Shown here piece by piece: positions 38,013 to 46,483 of a stretch of DNA of 64,000 nucleotides. Numbering within the stretch: position 1 is the first letter of the stretch; each line of letters begins with the position of its first letter. The DNA is taken from the NCBI RefSeq assembly GCF_003115845.1, contig NZ_KZ819031.1, positions 1 to 64,000 of the forward strand, given 5' to 3'. This DNA comes from Brenneria roseae subsp. roseae (GTDB taxonomy: Bacteria > Pseudomonadota > Gammaproteobacteria > Enterobacterales > Enterobacteriaceae). Position numbers and translations under genes: made by a program. The notes under the pieces were generated by a model. The model saw nothing but the letters and a program-made list of their open reading frames with translations. It ran no database searches and was not told the DNA's origin.

Positions 38013-38318
38013 TCAGAAGCCATAACGAATGGCATCTTTGCTTTGCTGCATCAAACCATCAATTTTTTGCGCATAGCGTTCGGCACCGTCGCTATCGCCA
38101 GCCTGAGCGCATTCACGACGCCGGATATTATACGCCTTCATCAGCTGCGCCTGAGCAAATCCAGGCTTGCCATAGCATTCCACGCTTTTTTCCCAACAGC
38201 GAATGGCATTTTCGACATCCTGTTGTTCAAAAAACGTTTTACCCAACGCATTCAACGCGTTGGAACACGCCTGCGCAGACAGTCCTTGTTGCAGGATGTC
38301 GTCTATTGCCGTGCTCAT
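38013..38318 (-). CDS. Small TPR-like protein at the end of the PTS operon
   Basis: The 101 residues look all-helical with one tetratricopeptide-like repeat (ALNALGKTFFEQQDVENAIRCWEKSVECYG), then NIRRRECAQAGDSDGAERYAQKIDGL. No known enzyme domain. The ATG at 38318 has GGAGG just upstream; an ATG at 38336 overlapping the IIC stop lacks one. As the last gene after IIC it may scaffold or regulate the PTS or its enzymes. Function unknown. Confidence 0.7.
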   Translation of the reverse strand: MSTAIDDILQQGLSAQACSNALNALGKTFFEQQDVENAIRCWEKSVECYGKPGFAQAQLMKAYNIRRRECAQAGDSDGAERYAQKIDGLMQQSKDAIRYGF

Positions 38319-38335
38319 ACGGCCTCCGTCATGCA

Positions 38336-39601
38336 TTAGTGAAAGAAATTGAGAATATAGCCAAACACCAACCCGACGCTGATCACATCTGAATCACTAA
38401 AGGTGACATTCTCCAAACCGAACTGTCCCAGCAGCGGCAACAATAACGCGGGCAGCAACGTAATGAACAATCCGTGGAAAACCCCGCCAATAATGGCTCC
38501 GCGCCGCCCTCCTACCGCATTGGCGAAGATACCCGCCGTACCGCCGGCAAAGAAATTGGTCAGCATACCCGGCAATATCATTGCCAGCCCGACCGTCGGG
38601 AACAGGAACATCCCAATCACCGCGCCCACGGTGGTGGAAATAAACCCGATAATCACGGCATTCGGCGCATAGGGAAACAGCACCGGACAGTCAAGCGCCG
38701 GCACCGCATTCGGTACAATACGCAGCGCAATGCCGCGGAACGCCGGAACGATTTCCGCCAACAGCAAACGCACCCCGGCCAGGAGCACATAAACCCCGAC
38801 GACAAACTGGATCGACTGAATAAAGGCATACACCAGATAGTTAACGCCATTCGAATAGGCCGCCACCACGTCCGGCCCGGCGGCTACCGCAGGGATGATG
38901 TAGATCGGGATCATCACCACCATCATCGACAGGTAGGTATCTTGCAGAAAGGAGAAGGCCTGCGGCAGTTCCAGATCTTCCGTGCTTTTACCGGCATCGC
39001 CGGTCACTTTAGCCACGCCGGCCTGTACGATATAACCGATGGTGCAAAAGTGCCCAAGCGCTATATCATCGCTGCCGGTAATTTTGCGGACGATGGGTTG
39101 CGCTATCGCTGGCATCAGCACGGCCATCAGGCCGGCAATCCCTCCGCCGAGCAGGATCAGTTCCACCCCGCGCAGACCGCCCATATACCCGATCACCGAA
39201 CACACCGTCGCCATCCACAGCGACGCCTGGCCGGTTAAAAAGATATATTTAAAAGGGGTGAAACGGGCAATAACGATATTCACCACAAAGGCGATAACCA
39301 TAATTAATGCGGTTTCCCGGCCCAGCGTTTTTTGCGCGATACCGGCAATCGCGCCCACGTCGGTTACGACGCCGCGCATATTAAACCCTTGCTGGAAAAT
39401 TTCACCCAGGAACGTCAACGTCACGACAATAATATTGGCTCCGGCGAGTAAAACCAAAAATCCCAGTAATGTTTTCAAGGTACCGGTAATAACCTGCCCC
39501 GGGCTTTTCTTCAGTGCAATCAGACCAATCATTGCGATTAATGAGACTAATATAGAGGCCTGACCGAGTACATCATAGACAATAAAATTAAGGAAAGACA
39601 T
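38336..39601 (-). CDS. PTS IIC subunit, ascorbate/galactitol type (UlaA-like)
   Basis: The 421-residue inner-membrane protein has about ten hydrophobic segments and the UlaA/SgaT-type features GLIALKKSPGQVITGTLKTLLGFLVLLAGANI and GGRRGAIIGGVFHGLFITLLPALLLP. It would import and phosphorylate a carbohydrate with the IIA and IIB proteins encoded upstream. The usual ascorbate catabolic genes ulaDEF/ulaG are missing; a LacD/YihT-like aldolase and a P-loop kinase stand in their place, so the substrate is probably not ascorbate. Confidence 0.9.
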   Translation of the reverse strand: MSFLNFIVYDVLGQASILVSLIAMIGLIALKKSPGQVITGTLKTLLGFLVLLAGANIIVVTLTFLGEIFQQGFNMRGVVTDVGAIAGIAQKTLGRETALIMVIAFVVNIVIARFTPFKYIFLTGQASLWMATVCSVIGYMGGLRGVELILLGGGIAGLMAVLMPAIAQPIVRKITGSDDIALGHFCTIGYIVQAGVAKVTGDAGKSTEDLELPQAFSFLQDTYLSMMVVMIPIYIIPAVAAGPDVVAAYSNGVNYLVYAFIQSIQFVVGVYVLLAGVRLLLAEIVPAFRGIALRIVPNAVPALDCPVLFPYAPNAVIIGFISTTVGAVIGMFLFPTVGLAMILPGMLTNFFAGGTAGIFANAVGGRRGAIIGGVFHGLFITLLPALLLPLLGQFGLENVTFSDSDVISVGLVFGYILNFFH

Positions 39602-39639
39602 AATGTTCCCCCTGTTCTATCTCACAGTAATCGGATAAA

Positions 39640-39939
39640 TTAAATAAGATAACCTTTTTCTTTCAGTACCGGCTCAAGCTTTATTTTTATTTCGTTTTTA
39701 TCCACTAACCGCTTCAGATAAATAACGGTGGCGCTAATCGTATAATGTTGGAACTGCGATCTGAAATTTTCGCCGGTGACAATAATATCGGCCCGGGAAG
39801 AGGTCGCGCTGGAGATATCACAATGCGACAACTCCGCATCAACACCCAGATCTTTCAGGGCTGACTCAATACTCATCTCACAGGCAAAGCTGCTGCCCAG
39901 CCCGGCCCCGCATACCGCAAGAATCGATAATTTTTTCAT
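39640..39939 (-). CDS. PTS IIB subunit, UlaB-like
   Basis: The 99-residue cytoplasmic phosphocarrier has the phosphorylated cysteine at Cys10 in ILAVCGAGLGSSFACEMSIE, typical of the ascorbate/lactose IIB group. AAGGAA lies before the ATG and overlaps the stop of the 47-aa ORF. It hands phosphate from IIA to the sugar bound in IIC, encoded 38 bases downstream. Confidence 0.92.
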   Translation of the reverse strand: MKKLSILAVCGAGLGSSFACEMSIESALKDLGVDAELSHCDISSATSSRADIIVTGENFRSQFQHYTISATVIYLKRLVDKNEIKIKLEPVLKEKGYLI

Positions 39940-39949
39940 CAGTATTTCC

Positions 39950-40093
39950 TTAGTTGATCATATTTAGGTTTCGTGCCGCGACGACCAGCTGCGGATCTAA
40001 TTCCCGTTTACTCATGGCAACCTGCCGTAAATCGATTGCCAGCGCCGTCGCCGCCTGCTGGCAATCATGGCTATTCTTTTCATTACGGCTCAC
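39950..40093 (-). CDS. Small ORF (47 aa) between PTS IIA and IIB genes
   Basis: A GTG at 40093, 3 bases after the IIA stop, opens a frame of 47 codons that ends at 39950, where the ribosome site of IIB begins. The sequence is MSRNEKNSHDCQQAATALAI followed by DLRQVAMSKRELDPQLVVAA and a short tail. It fills the gap exactly, which suggests translation and coupling, though its own ribosome site is weak. No known domain. It may be a remnant of a fused IIA or IIB terminus. Confidence 0.45.
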   Translation of the reverse strand: MSRNEKNSHDCQQAATALAIDLRQVAMSKRELDPQLVVAARNLNMIN

Positions 40094-40096
40094 TCT

Positions 40097-40540
40097 CTAA
40101 AATTGGCGAATAATTTCAATAACCTCATGCTTATCTCTGGCATTTTTTAGCTGATTGACGGCGTTATCCTCGCAAAATAGTTTTGCCAGACTGGCGATCA
40201 TTTCAATATGGGAATGGCTGTCAATGGCGGCCAGAGCGAAAACGATATAGACGGGATCATTATCAGGGCTGCCAAAATGTACCCCTTCTGAAATAATCAT
40301 TAATGAAAGTGCGGTTTTAATTACGCCATCTTCCGGTCGAGAGTGAGGCATGGCGATACCTTCGCCCAACACGTAATAAGGGCCGATCTCTTCATGCATC
40401 GCATAAATCGCGTCAAGATAGCGTGACTCCACCGAGCCATTCTCAATCATGGGCTGAACAGCTAATGCAACCGCCTGTTTCCAGTCATCAACATGGGTAA
40501 ATAGCTGAAGATTATTTTCATTAATCCAGTCAGTTAACAT
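40097..40540 (-). CDS. PTS IIA subunit, mannitol/ascorbate type (UlaC-like)
   Basis: The 147-residue PTS IIA has the phosphorylated histidine at His66 in GEGIAMPHSRPEDGV, preceded by YLDAIYAMHEEIGPYYVLGEG. It receives phosphate from HPr and passes it to the IIB cysteine. I start at the ATG 40540, with AAGGA five bases upstream, rather than the longer frame. It lies 141 bases after the kinase stop, so an internal promoter is possible. Confidence 0.9.
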   Translation of the reverse strand: MLTDWINENNLQLFTHVDDWKQAVALAVQPMIENGSVESRYLDAIYAMHEEIGPYYVLGEGIAMPHSRPEDGVIKTALSLMIISEGVHFGSPDNDPVYIVFALAAIDSHSHIEMIASLAKLFCEDNAVNQLKNARDKHEVIEIIRQF

Positions 40541-40681
40541 AATCGTCCTTATGCAGAATAAACGTGTTAATTGAATATACCCGTCATCTGTCAAGTTACC
40601 GGTCGCTGATTATTAAAATTAACCGGCTGGTTTTCTCCATTATGGATATTTAGGATAATTCCGTTATTGCCTGGCTAAATG

Positions 40682-41251
40682 TTAATTAGCCGTTTTTTCA
40701 AATAATGCCGCCTGGGTCCAGGCCGTTATTTTTTCCATTTCAACAGGCTGCGTCTGGTTAACAATAAGAAGCGGGCCCAGTTTCATCGGTTCCGCCACCT
40801 TCGCCAGCTCAATCAGTTCAGGAAGATATTCGGCGCCAGGATGTCCGGGTAAGCGATGCGCCAGACGCCCTTCATAACGCTGTGCCGCCAGTTCGCCGGA
40901 GATCTGGCACCATACTTCGGCAAGCTGCGTCACGCCGGATTCCGCCAGATAAGCCTTAAGACAGTCTTTCGGCTGGAAACCGAACCATGCATCAATGATG
41001 AAGGTATTCCCCGGCGGCGCACTGGCCACAACAGACCAGATAGCCTGATAACTTGCTATCCCGAGCCTACGGTTAAATTGGCGATCCACACCGTCCAGAT
41101 GCTGTAAAAAAGGATTTTTAATGTCATCCAGTGACAGGACAGGCCAGCCCGTTGCGGCTGCCAGCGCAGTAGCGACGCGGCTTTTCCCTGACGCCGGAAT
41201 GCCGTTGACCAGCACGACGCGTTTCCCGACCGGTGCGACATGTTCAGACAT
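40682..41251 (-). CDS. P-loop kinase of unknown substrate
   Basis: The 189-residue protein has a kinase-type Walker A, VNGIPASGKSRVATALA (residues 15-31), a LSLDDIKNPFL segment after strand 2 and an IDAWFGF motif. It resembles small-molecule kinases such as gluconokinase or chloramphenicol phosphotransferase in size and layout. Its ATG overlaps the aldolase stop by 8 bases. In this operon it could phosphorylate the sugar or an intermediate so that the aldolase can act on a bisphosphate; that is inference. Confidence 0.75.
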   Translation of the reverse strand: MSEHVAPVGKRVVLVNGIPASGKSRVATALAAATGWPVLSLDDIKNPFLQHLDGVDRQFNRRLGIASYQAIWSVVASAPPGNTFIIDAWFGFQPKDCLKAYLAESGVTQLAEVWCQISGELAAQRYEGRLAHRLPGHPGAEYLPELIELAKVAEPMKLGPLLIVNQTQPVEMEKITAWTQAALFEKTAN

Positions 41252-42188
41252 GGTTTATCTGCTCCCTGGTTTTATGATCATCCTGCTGAATGCCTTGAAA
41301 ATATTGACCGATTACCGTCTGGATTTCCTTCAACCGCGGCACCGCCAGCGTCTCCAGCTTTTCACGGGTTACGGCACGGTCGAGTGAAATACAGTCTTTC
41401 CACAACGCACGGCCCGCGATAACGCCCGACGCGCCGTTTTGCATGGCATCCGCCACCTGCTTTAAGAATGTATGGTGATCGACGCCGGCCGAGAGTACCG
41501 CCCATGGTACCTCCCCCACCAGTTCGGTGATAGCCGCACAGGCCTGAGCCGATCCCGGATAAGGGATTTTTAGTACCTTCGCCCCGCATTCCAGCGCGAT
41601 TTTGGTTCCTTCGTAAATCAATGACGGGATTTTACTTTTGTATTCGGCCTCCGTTTCACCTTCAAGCTGATAAGTCAGAAACTCGACCACCAGCAGCAGA
41701 TCTTCACGGGCAAAGTCGTCAATGCACTGACGCAAGAGCGCAATATTGTGCGTATCGGCCTGCGGACGATCGGCGCGTAAATACACCATGATTTTGCCGC
41801 CGTTGCCGCCAAGCTCACGCACGCGCCGCGCGTTAATGCCGGTTACCAGCCTCGAGTGGCGATAGCCCGCCTCGGTGGTATCCCATCCGGAAGCATCCAG
41901 ACCAATCAATAACGCGGTATCACGCGCAATAATGCCGTCGTCCACCAGTTCCGGCACCGCGCAAACCGGATCAACTAATACGCAGGAAGCCTGGCTGGCG
42001 AGATAACGGGTGATGTCCGCTTTGATTTCGCCCAGTTGGTGTTCGGAGATATTGGCTTGTTGATCGGGGTCTGAAGAGAGCAAACTACGCATTGCGCCAC
42101 GTTGATCGCAGGCAATGACCAGCATGGCGCCATTACTGCCACAGATTTGCTGATAACCACGACGTTCGGATGTGGACATAGATGACAT
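41244..42188 (-). CDS. Class I aldolase, LacD/YihT family
   Basis: These TIM-barrel aldolases split tagatose-1,6-bisphosphate (LacD) or 6-deoxy-6-sulfofructose-1-phosphate (YihT). The 314 residues have MLVIACDQRGAMRSLL at strand 1, the Schiff-base lysine candidate Lys207 in AKVLKIPYPG and WAVLSAGVDHHTFLKQVADAMQNGASGVIAGRALWKD near the end. AAGGAG stands six bases before the ATG at 42188. It is the first gene of the minus-strand PTS operon and is divergent from the SorC regulator. The product is likely dihydroxyacetone phosphate plus a three-carbon aldehyde. The substrate cannot be fixed from sequence. Confidence 0.87.
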   Translation of the reverse strand: MSSMSTSERRGYQQICGSNGAMLVIACDQRGAMRSLLSSDPDQQANISEHQLGEIKADITRYLASQASCVLVDPVCAVPELVDDGIIARDTALLIGLDASGWDTTEAGYRHSRLVTGINARRVRELGGNGGKIMVYLRADRPQADTHNIALLRQCIDDFAREDLLLVVEFLTYQLEGETEAEYKSKIPSLIYEGTKIALECGAKVLKIPYPGSAQACAAITELVGEVPWAVLSAGVDHHTFLKQVADAMQNGASGVIAGRALWKDCISLDRAVTREKLETLAVPRLKEIQTVIGQYFQGIQQDDHKTREQINHV

Positions 42189-42414
42189 TGAATTCTCCTT
42201 GGTATGAATTTTCGTCGATGGGAAAGCGTATTAATACCGGGCGGAATCACCCTCAACGTCCTGTCCTGTCTGGGTTTTCCACCGTGGGTACCGATTGCAA
42301 TTTGATGGTTGTTGCGCAATAATTCTCCAATTGACGAACTGAGTGTAATACATTGCAGAAAGGAATTTCAAGCTGAAAGAGAATCTTTTACCCGATATTG
42401 CGACGACGCGCGCA

Positions 42415-43320
42415 ATGATGCATATGGTGGCAAAGTTGCATTACCAGTCAGATATGGCTCAGGTTGATATCGCTAAAAAGCTGGGTGTCTCTACCGCCAC
42501 CATTTCACGTCTGTTAAACAAGGCCCGAGCGGCAGGTATTGTACGTATCGAAGTCATTGAGTTAACCTCCCCCGAGGAGATCACCGCCGATCTGATCCAG
42601 CATCTGGGATTAAAAACCGCCGCGGTGATCGAACCGCCGCCAACGAACGTATTGGGGGCGCTGGCATCCCCTCTTGCCGGTTTATTACAGCAGGCCAACC
42701 TGCCCGCCGGCGCGATCGTTGGCATTGGCTGGGGCCGTGCGGTCAGAGAAGTCACGCTGGCGGGCATGCCGCGTTTGCCCGGCGTACTCACCGTGGCGCT
42801 GAACGGGGGAATGCAGCAGGCCGCTGCGCATTTTCAGATTAATGAGTTTGTTCGTCAGGCTGCGGAACAGATGGGCGGAACGCCATATTTTCTGCACGCG
42901 CCCTATATCTCATCTACCGAGTTGCGCGATGCGTTCCTTTGCGATCCCAGCGTCCAGCATATCGCTTCCCTGTGGGACAGACTGGACGTGGCCATCGTAG
43001 GGGTTGGGTTGACTCACGCGCCCAGCCCATCAGAAACCACGACCGCGACGCCCGATGAGCGTGCGCTCAGTCAGGCGGCGGGTGATGTCATACGTCATTA
43101 TTTTACCGAGTCGGGCGAAATACTGCATTGGGAAGGCGAAGACCGCATGATTGCCGCTACCCCCGCACAGCTTCGCCGGACGCTGCTGAGCATCGGCGTT
43201 GCCGCCACCCCGGAAAAAGCGGCCGGGATTATTGGTGCAGCCAAATCCGGCATGATCAATGCGCTGGTGACCGATGTCAAAACGGCGCAGGCCATCCTTG
43301 ACCGTTTGCTGGGTTCATAA
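42415..43320 (+). CDS. SorC/DeoR-type sugar-binding transcriptional regulator
   Basis: SorC-family regulators respond to phosphorylated sugars. The helix-turn-helix is DMAQVDIAKKLGVSTATISRLLNKARAAGI near the N-terminus; the sugar-binding domain has VVGIGWGRAV-like sequence (AIVGIGWGRAVREVTLAGMP) and VAIVGVGLTHAP. From ATG 42415 it has 301 residues, but no ribosome site precedes that codon and the family normally has about ten more residues. A CTG at 42373 with AAAGGAA seven bases upstream would add LKENLLPDIATTRA and may be the true start. It is divergent from the aldolase and should control the PTS operon. Confidence 0.88.
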   Translation: MMHMVAKLHYQSDMAQVDIAKKLGVSTATISRLLNKARAAGIVRIEVIELTSPEEITADLIQHLGLKTAAVIEPPPTNVLGALASPLAGLLQQANLPAGAIVGIGWGRAVREVTLAGMPRLPGVLTVALNGGMQQAAAHFQINEFVRQAAEQMGGTPYFLHAPYISSTELRDAFLCDPSVQHIASLWDRLDVAIVGVGLTHAPSPSETTTATPDERALSQAAGDVIRHYFTESGEILHWEGEDRMIAATPAQLRRTLLSIGVAATPEKAAGIIGAAKSGMINALVTDVKTAQAILDRLLGS

Positions 43321-43469
43321 ACTCACGACGCCATGATCCCCGATAGCACAAGGGGAGCATGGCCATCGACAGAGGATAATGATGTAGCGGCAAAACATTT
43401 CCTTTGCATCATCTTGTCTTATTTTGTTATGTTATTACATATCAAACAACAGCTGTAGCGCGGATAAGA

Positions 43470-44324
43470 ATGACCAGCAGGGACAGACAAAGGGATGCGA
43501 TACTGCACATAGACAACCTGAGTTTGTCTATCGGCGGTGACATCAAAGTCAATAATGTCAGTTTCAGTTTGCATGCCGGAGAGCGCGTGTGCCTGCTTGG
43601 CGCCTCCGGTTCCGGCAAATCGCTGACTGCCCGCGCCGTCATCGGCACGCCGCCGTCCCATTGCCAGTTGGAAGGACAGATTTGGGTCAACGGCGAAAAC
43701 GTCACGCATCGGCAAGCGTTGTCGCGTCCGGCCTCATGCCGTGTTTCCGCGATTTTCCAGGACTCCGCCACCGCACTCAATCCCCTGATGCCGCTGGGAA
43801 AACAACTTGCTCTGGCGCTGGGTACGTCATCCGCCAATGAACTCACGACACTGTTGGACTCAATGGGACTGGCCGATATTCCTCAACTGCTGCGGCGTTT
43901 CCCTGCCGAACTTTCCGGTGGGCAGCGTCAACGGATTTGCATTACGCTGGCGCTGTTGGGCAAACCGCGTTTGCTGGTTGCGGATGAGCCAACCACCGCG
44001 CTTGATGTGATTACCCAGCAACAGGTTCTACAGGTGTTACGGGAAAAATGCGCCGAGCCGACTGCGCCAGCCTTACTGTTTATCACCCATGATATCGCGG
44101 TTGCCGCCCAACTGTGCCAGCGCGGTCTGGTGATGGAAAACGGTCAGGTGATCGAATCCGGCAGCATGTTGCAGTTGCTGAACGCGCCGCAACAGCCTTA
44201 CACCCGGAGTCTGGTTAACGCCGCCCGACGCGCCAGTGCGCTGTTGCCAATGCCTATGTTGCCGAAACCAATGTTGCCAAAACCAATGTCACCCAAACCA
44301 ACGCAGGGAGCGCTCGCCGGATGA
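43470..44324 (+). CDS. ABC ATPase, peptide/nickel type (DppD/NikD-like)
   Basis: The 284 residues hold Walker A GASGSGKSLTARAVIG, signature [15 protein letters not shown], Walker [16 protein letters not shown] and the family ending PQQPYTRSLVNAARR. A repetitive tail with LPKPMLPKP and MSPKPTQG units is unusual and probably disordered. I start at ATG 43470; the longer frame lacks domain sequence. It is the first gene of a five-gene operon; its stop overlaps the next ATG. Confidence 0.88.
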   Translation: MTSRDRQRDAILHIDNLSLSIGGDIKVNNVSFSLHAGERVCLLGASGSGKSLTARAVIGTPPSHCQLEGQIWVNGENVTHRQALSRPASCRVSAIFQDSATALNPLMPLGKQLALALGTSSANELTTLLDSMGLADIPQLLRRFPAELSGGQRQRICITLALLGKPRLLVADEPTTALDVITQQQVLQVLREKCAEPTAPALLFITHDIAVAAQLCQRGLVMENGQVIESGSMLQLLNAPQQPYTRSLVNAARRASALLPMPMLPKPMLPKPMSPKPTQGALAG

Positions 44325-45187
44325 ATTCCCCGCTGTATGCCGTGTCGTCACCTTTTTTAAGCATGAGTCACGTGAGCCGTTATCAGCATCGGTCGCGTTT
44401 GCCGTGGCAAAAAGCCGACTCGGCCACGGCGATTTTCCTCAATCTCTCCCTGCATTTGCAACGCCACGAGCGCGTCGGTCTGGTCGGCGCTTCGGGCTGC
44501 GGCAAGTCCACTCTGTTGCGAACCCTGCTGGCGCTGGAGGCGGCGGATAGCGGCACCATACACTGCGATGGTCAGCCGGTACGTCCCGGATCGGTGCATT
44601 CGCTGCTCTGGTATCGCCGCCGAGTGCAGTTTATTCCACAGGATCCGGCCGGCTCGCTGGCGCCACGTCAACGTGTGGAAACCTTGATTGCCGAACCGCT
44701 GAAGCGTTTGCGCCCCGGCGAATACAGCCCGGTGCGCGTGCGTGAGGTGATGGATCAGGTGGGGCTGAGCACTCGTCTGCTGGAAAGACCCGCGGGACGG
44801 CTTTCCGGCGGGCAGGCGCAGCGAGTGGCGATGGCACGGGCGCTGGTCACACGCCCCGACTTTCTGCTGGCCGACGAACCGGTCAGCGGGCTGGATTTAC
44901 CGCTGCGCGAACAGATAAAAACATTGCTGATGCAGGTCACTTTGCAAAATAATATGGGTCTGTTGATGGTGTCACACGATATCTCAATGGTTGCGGGTCT
45001 GTGTGACCGCATGCTGGTCATGGATGGCGGCCGCATTATTGAAGATCGCCCCACGTCGGAGGTGTTGACCTCTCCCCAGCAGCGACACACCACCCAGCTA
45101 TTACAAGCCATCCCGACTTTATACCCCACAGATTTCGCGAGGCAGGGCCAAAACGTTGTCGCTTTGAACAACGCCCCGGCAACGTGA
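44321..45187 (+). CDS. ABC ATPase, peptide/nickel type (DppF/NikE-like)
   Basis: The 288-residue second ATPase has GASGCGKSTLLRTLLAL, QFIPQDPAGSLAPRQRVETLI, LSGGQAQRVAMARAL and LLADEPVSGLDLPLREQ. It couples to the first ATPase by ATGA. Two ATPases with fused permease and one binding protein make a complete importer in this operon. Confidence 0.9.
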   Translation: MNSPLYAVSSPFLSMSHVSRYQHRSRLPWQKADSATAIFLNLSLHLQRHERVGLVGASGCGKSTLLRTLLALEAADSGTIHCDGQPVRPGSVHSLLWYRRRVQFIPQDPAGSLAPRQRVETLIAEPLKRLRPGEYSPVRVREVMDQVGLSTRLLERPAGRLSGGQAQRVAMARALVTRPDFLLADEPVSGLDLPLREQIKTLLMQVTLQNNMGLLMVSHDISMVAGLCDRMLVMDGGRIIEDRPTSEVLTSPQQRHTTQLLQAIPTLYPTDFARQGQNVVALNNAPAT

Positions 45188-45225
45188 TGCAGGGTATAGC
45201 CACTCGTTTTAACGGATAACTTTTT

Positions 45226-46470
45226 ATGTCAGACCAGATCGTCGAGCATCCTCCGCGGCTTTATCCGCCGTTATTACTGGGAAGCCAGTTAGTCTTCAAT
45301 ATCGGCTTTTATGCCGTAGTCCCTTTTCTGGCGATCTTCCTGCGTGATGATATGCTGCTGTCCGGCTGGGCGATCGGGTTGGTCATCGGGCTGAGAACCT
45401 TTTCACAGCAGGGCATGTTTTTGGTCGGGGGAGCGCTCGCCGATCGCTTTGGCGCGCGCGGCGTGATTTTGTGTGGCTGCGTGGTGCGGATCGGCGGCTA
45501 TCTGCTGCTGGCGCTGGGCGATTCCCTCTGGCCGATTATTCTCGGCGCCTGCCTGACCGGCGTTGGCGGCGCGCTGTTCTCGCCCGCCATTGAAGCGCTG
45601 ATGGCGCAGGCCGGCACACAGAGTGAAAAAGAAGGCAAACGCAGCCGATCAGAATGGTTTGCCCTGTTCGCCATTTGTGGCGAGTTGGGTGCGGTGCTCG
45701 GGCCGTTGCTGGGGTCGCTGCTGGCAGGATATGGTTTTCAGCGAGTCGCGCTGGCGGGAGCCGGCGTGTTTTTGCTGGCGCTGTTCATCCTGTTCTTCAA
45801 CCTGCCGGCAACGCCGCGGCAACAGGCTTCGTTGCATATCGCCCCCTGGTGGCAGACATTCCGTCAGCGTCGCTTTGTGGCGTTTATCATTGCCTATAGC
45901 GCCTATTTATTCAGCTATAACCAGCTCTATCTGGCCTTGCCCGTCGAACTGCACCGCGCCGGCGGCAATGAAAAAGACCTCGGGCCGTTGTTTGTGCTGG
46001 CTTCCATTATGGTGATCGGTCTGCAACTGCCGCTGGCGCGCTTTGCCCGTCGTCACGGCGCTGCCCGTATGCTGCCGCTGGGGTTTACGCTGCTGGCGTC
46101 CTCTTTCGTCAGCGTGGCCCTGTTTGCCCACCTTAGCCCGCCAGAAGGCTGGCAGCGACTGCTGCCGGCGGTGTCGCTCATTACGCTGCTGACGCTGGGT
46201 CAGATGTTGATTGTTCCTGTCGGTATGGATCTCATTCCCCGTTTTGCCAACAACCACAATCTGGGCGCCCATTACGGCGCGCTGGCATCCATGGGCGGCG
46301 TGGCGGTTCTGGTCGGCAATTTTCTGCTCGGTGGACAGCTTGACCGGGCGCTCGTGCCGTCACCGCAGGCGGCGATCCCCTGGCTGTTGCTGGCGGCGGT
46401 GCCATTGTGCAGTGCGATAGCCATGACGCTGATTTGTCGTCCGTTTACTTCATCTTCCACGCCAAACTGA
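45226..46470 (+). CDS. MFS transporter within an ABC importer operon
   Basis: The 414-residue protein has about twelve membrane helices and the MFS loop GGALADRFGARGVIL between helices 2 and 3. It is related to MdtH/DHA1-type exporters. It lies between the ATPase and binding-protein genes on the same strand with gaps of 38 and 13 bases, so it belongs to the operon. In opine-metallophore systems (Cnt of Staphylococcus, Zrp/Cnt of Pseudomonas) an MFS or EamA exporter accompanies a Dpp-type importer. No synthesis genes are present here, so export of the apo-ligand or of a breakdown product after import is only a suggestion. Confidence 0.85.
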   Translation: MSDQIVEHPPRLYPPLLLGSQLVFNIGFYAVVPFLAIFLRDDMLLSGWAIGLVIGLRTFSQQGMFLVGGALADRFGARGVILCGCVVRIGGYLLLALGDSLWPIILGACLTGVGGALFSPAIEALMAQAGTQSEKEGKRSRSEWFALFAICGELGAVLGPLLGSLLAGYGFQRVALAGAGVFLLALFILFFNLPATPRQQASLHIAPWWQTFRQRRFVAFIIAYSAYLFSYNQLYLALPVELHRAGGNEKDLGPLFVLASIMVIGLQLPLARFARRHGAARMLPLGFTLLASSFVSVALFAHLSPPEGWQRLLPAVSLITLLTLGQMLIVPVGMDLIPRFANNHNLGAHYGALASMGGVAVLVGNFLLGGQLDRALVPSPQAAIPWLLLAAVPLCSAIAMTLICRPFTSSSTPN

Positions 46471-46483
46471 TAAGGATAGTCCG

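Noticed and set aside
38474-39238. 254-codon plus-strand frame antisense to PTS IIC
   Set aside because: Histidine/arginine-rich antisense shadow without domain or ribosome site.
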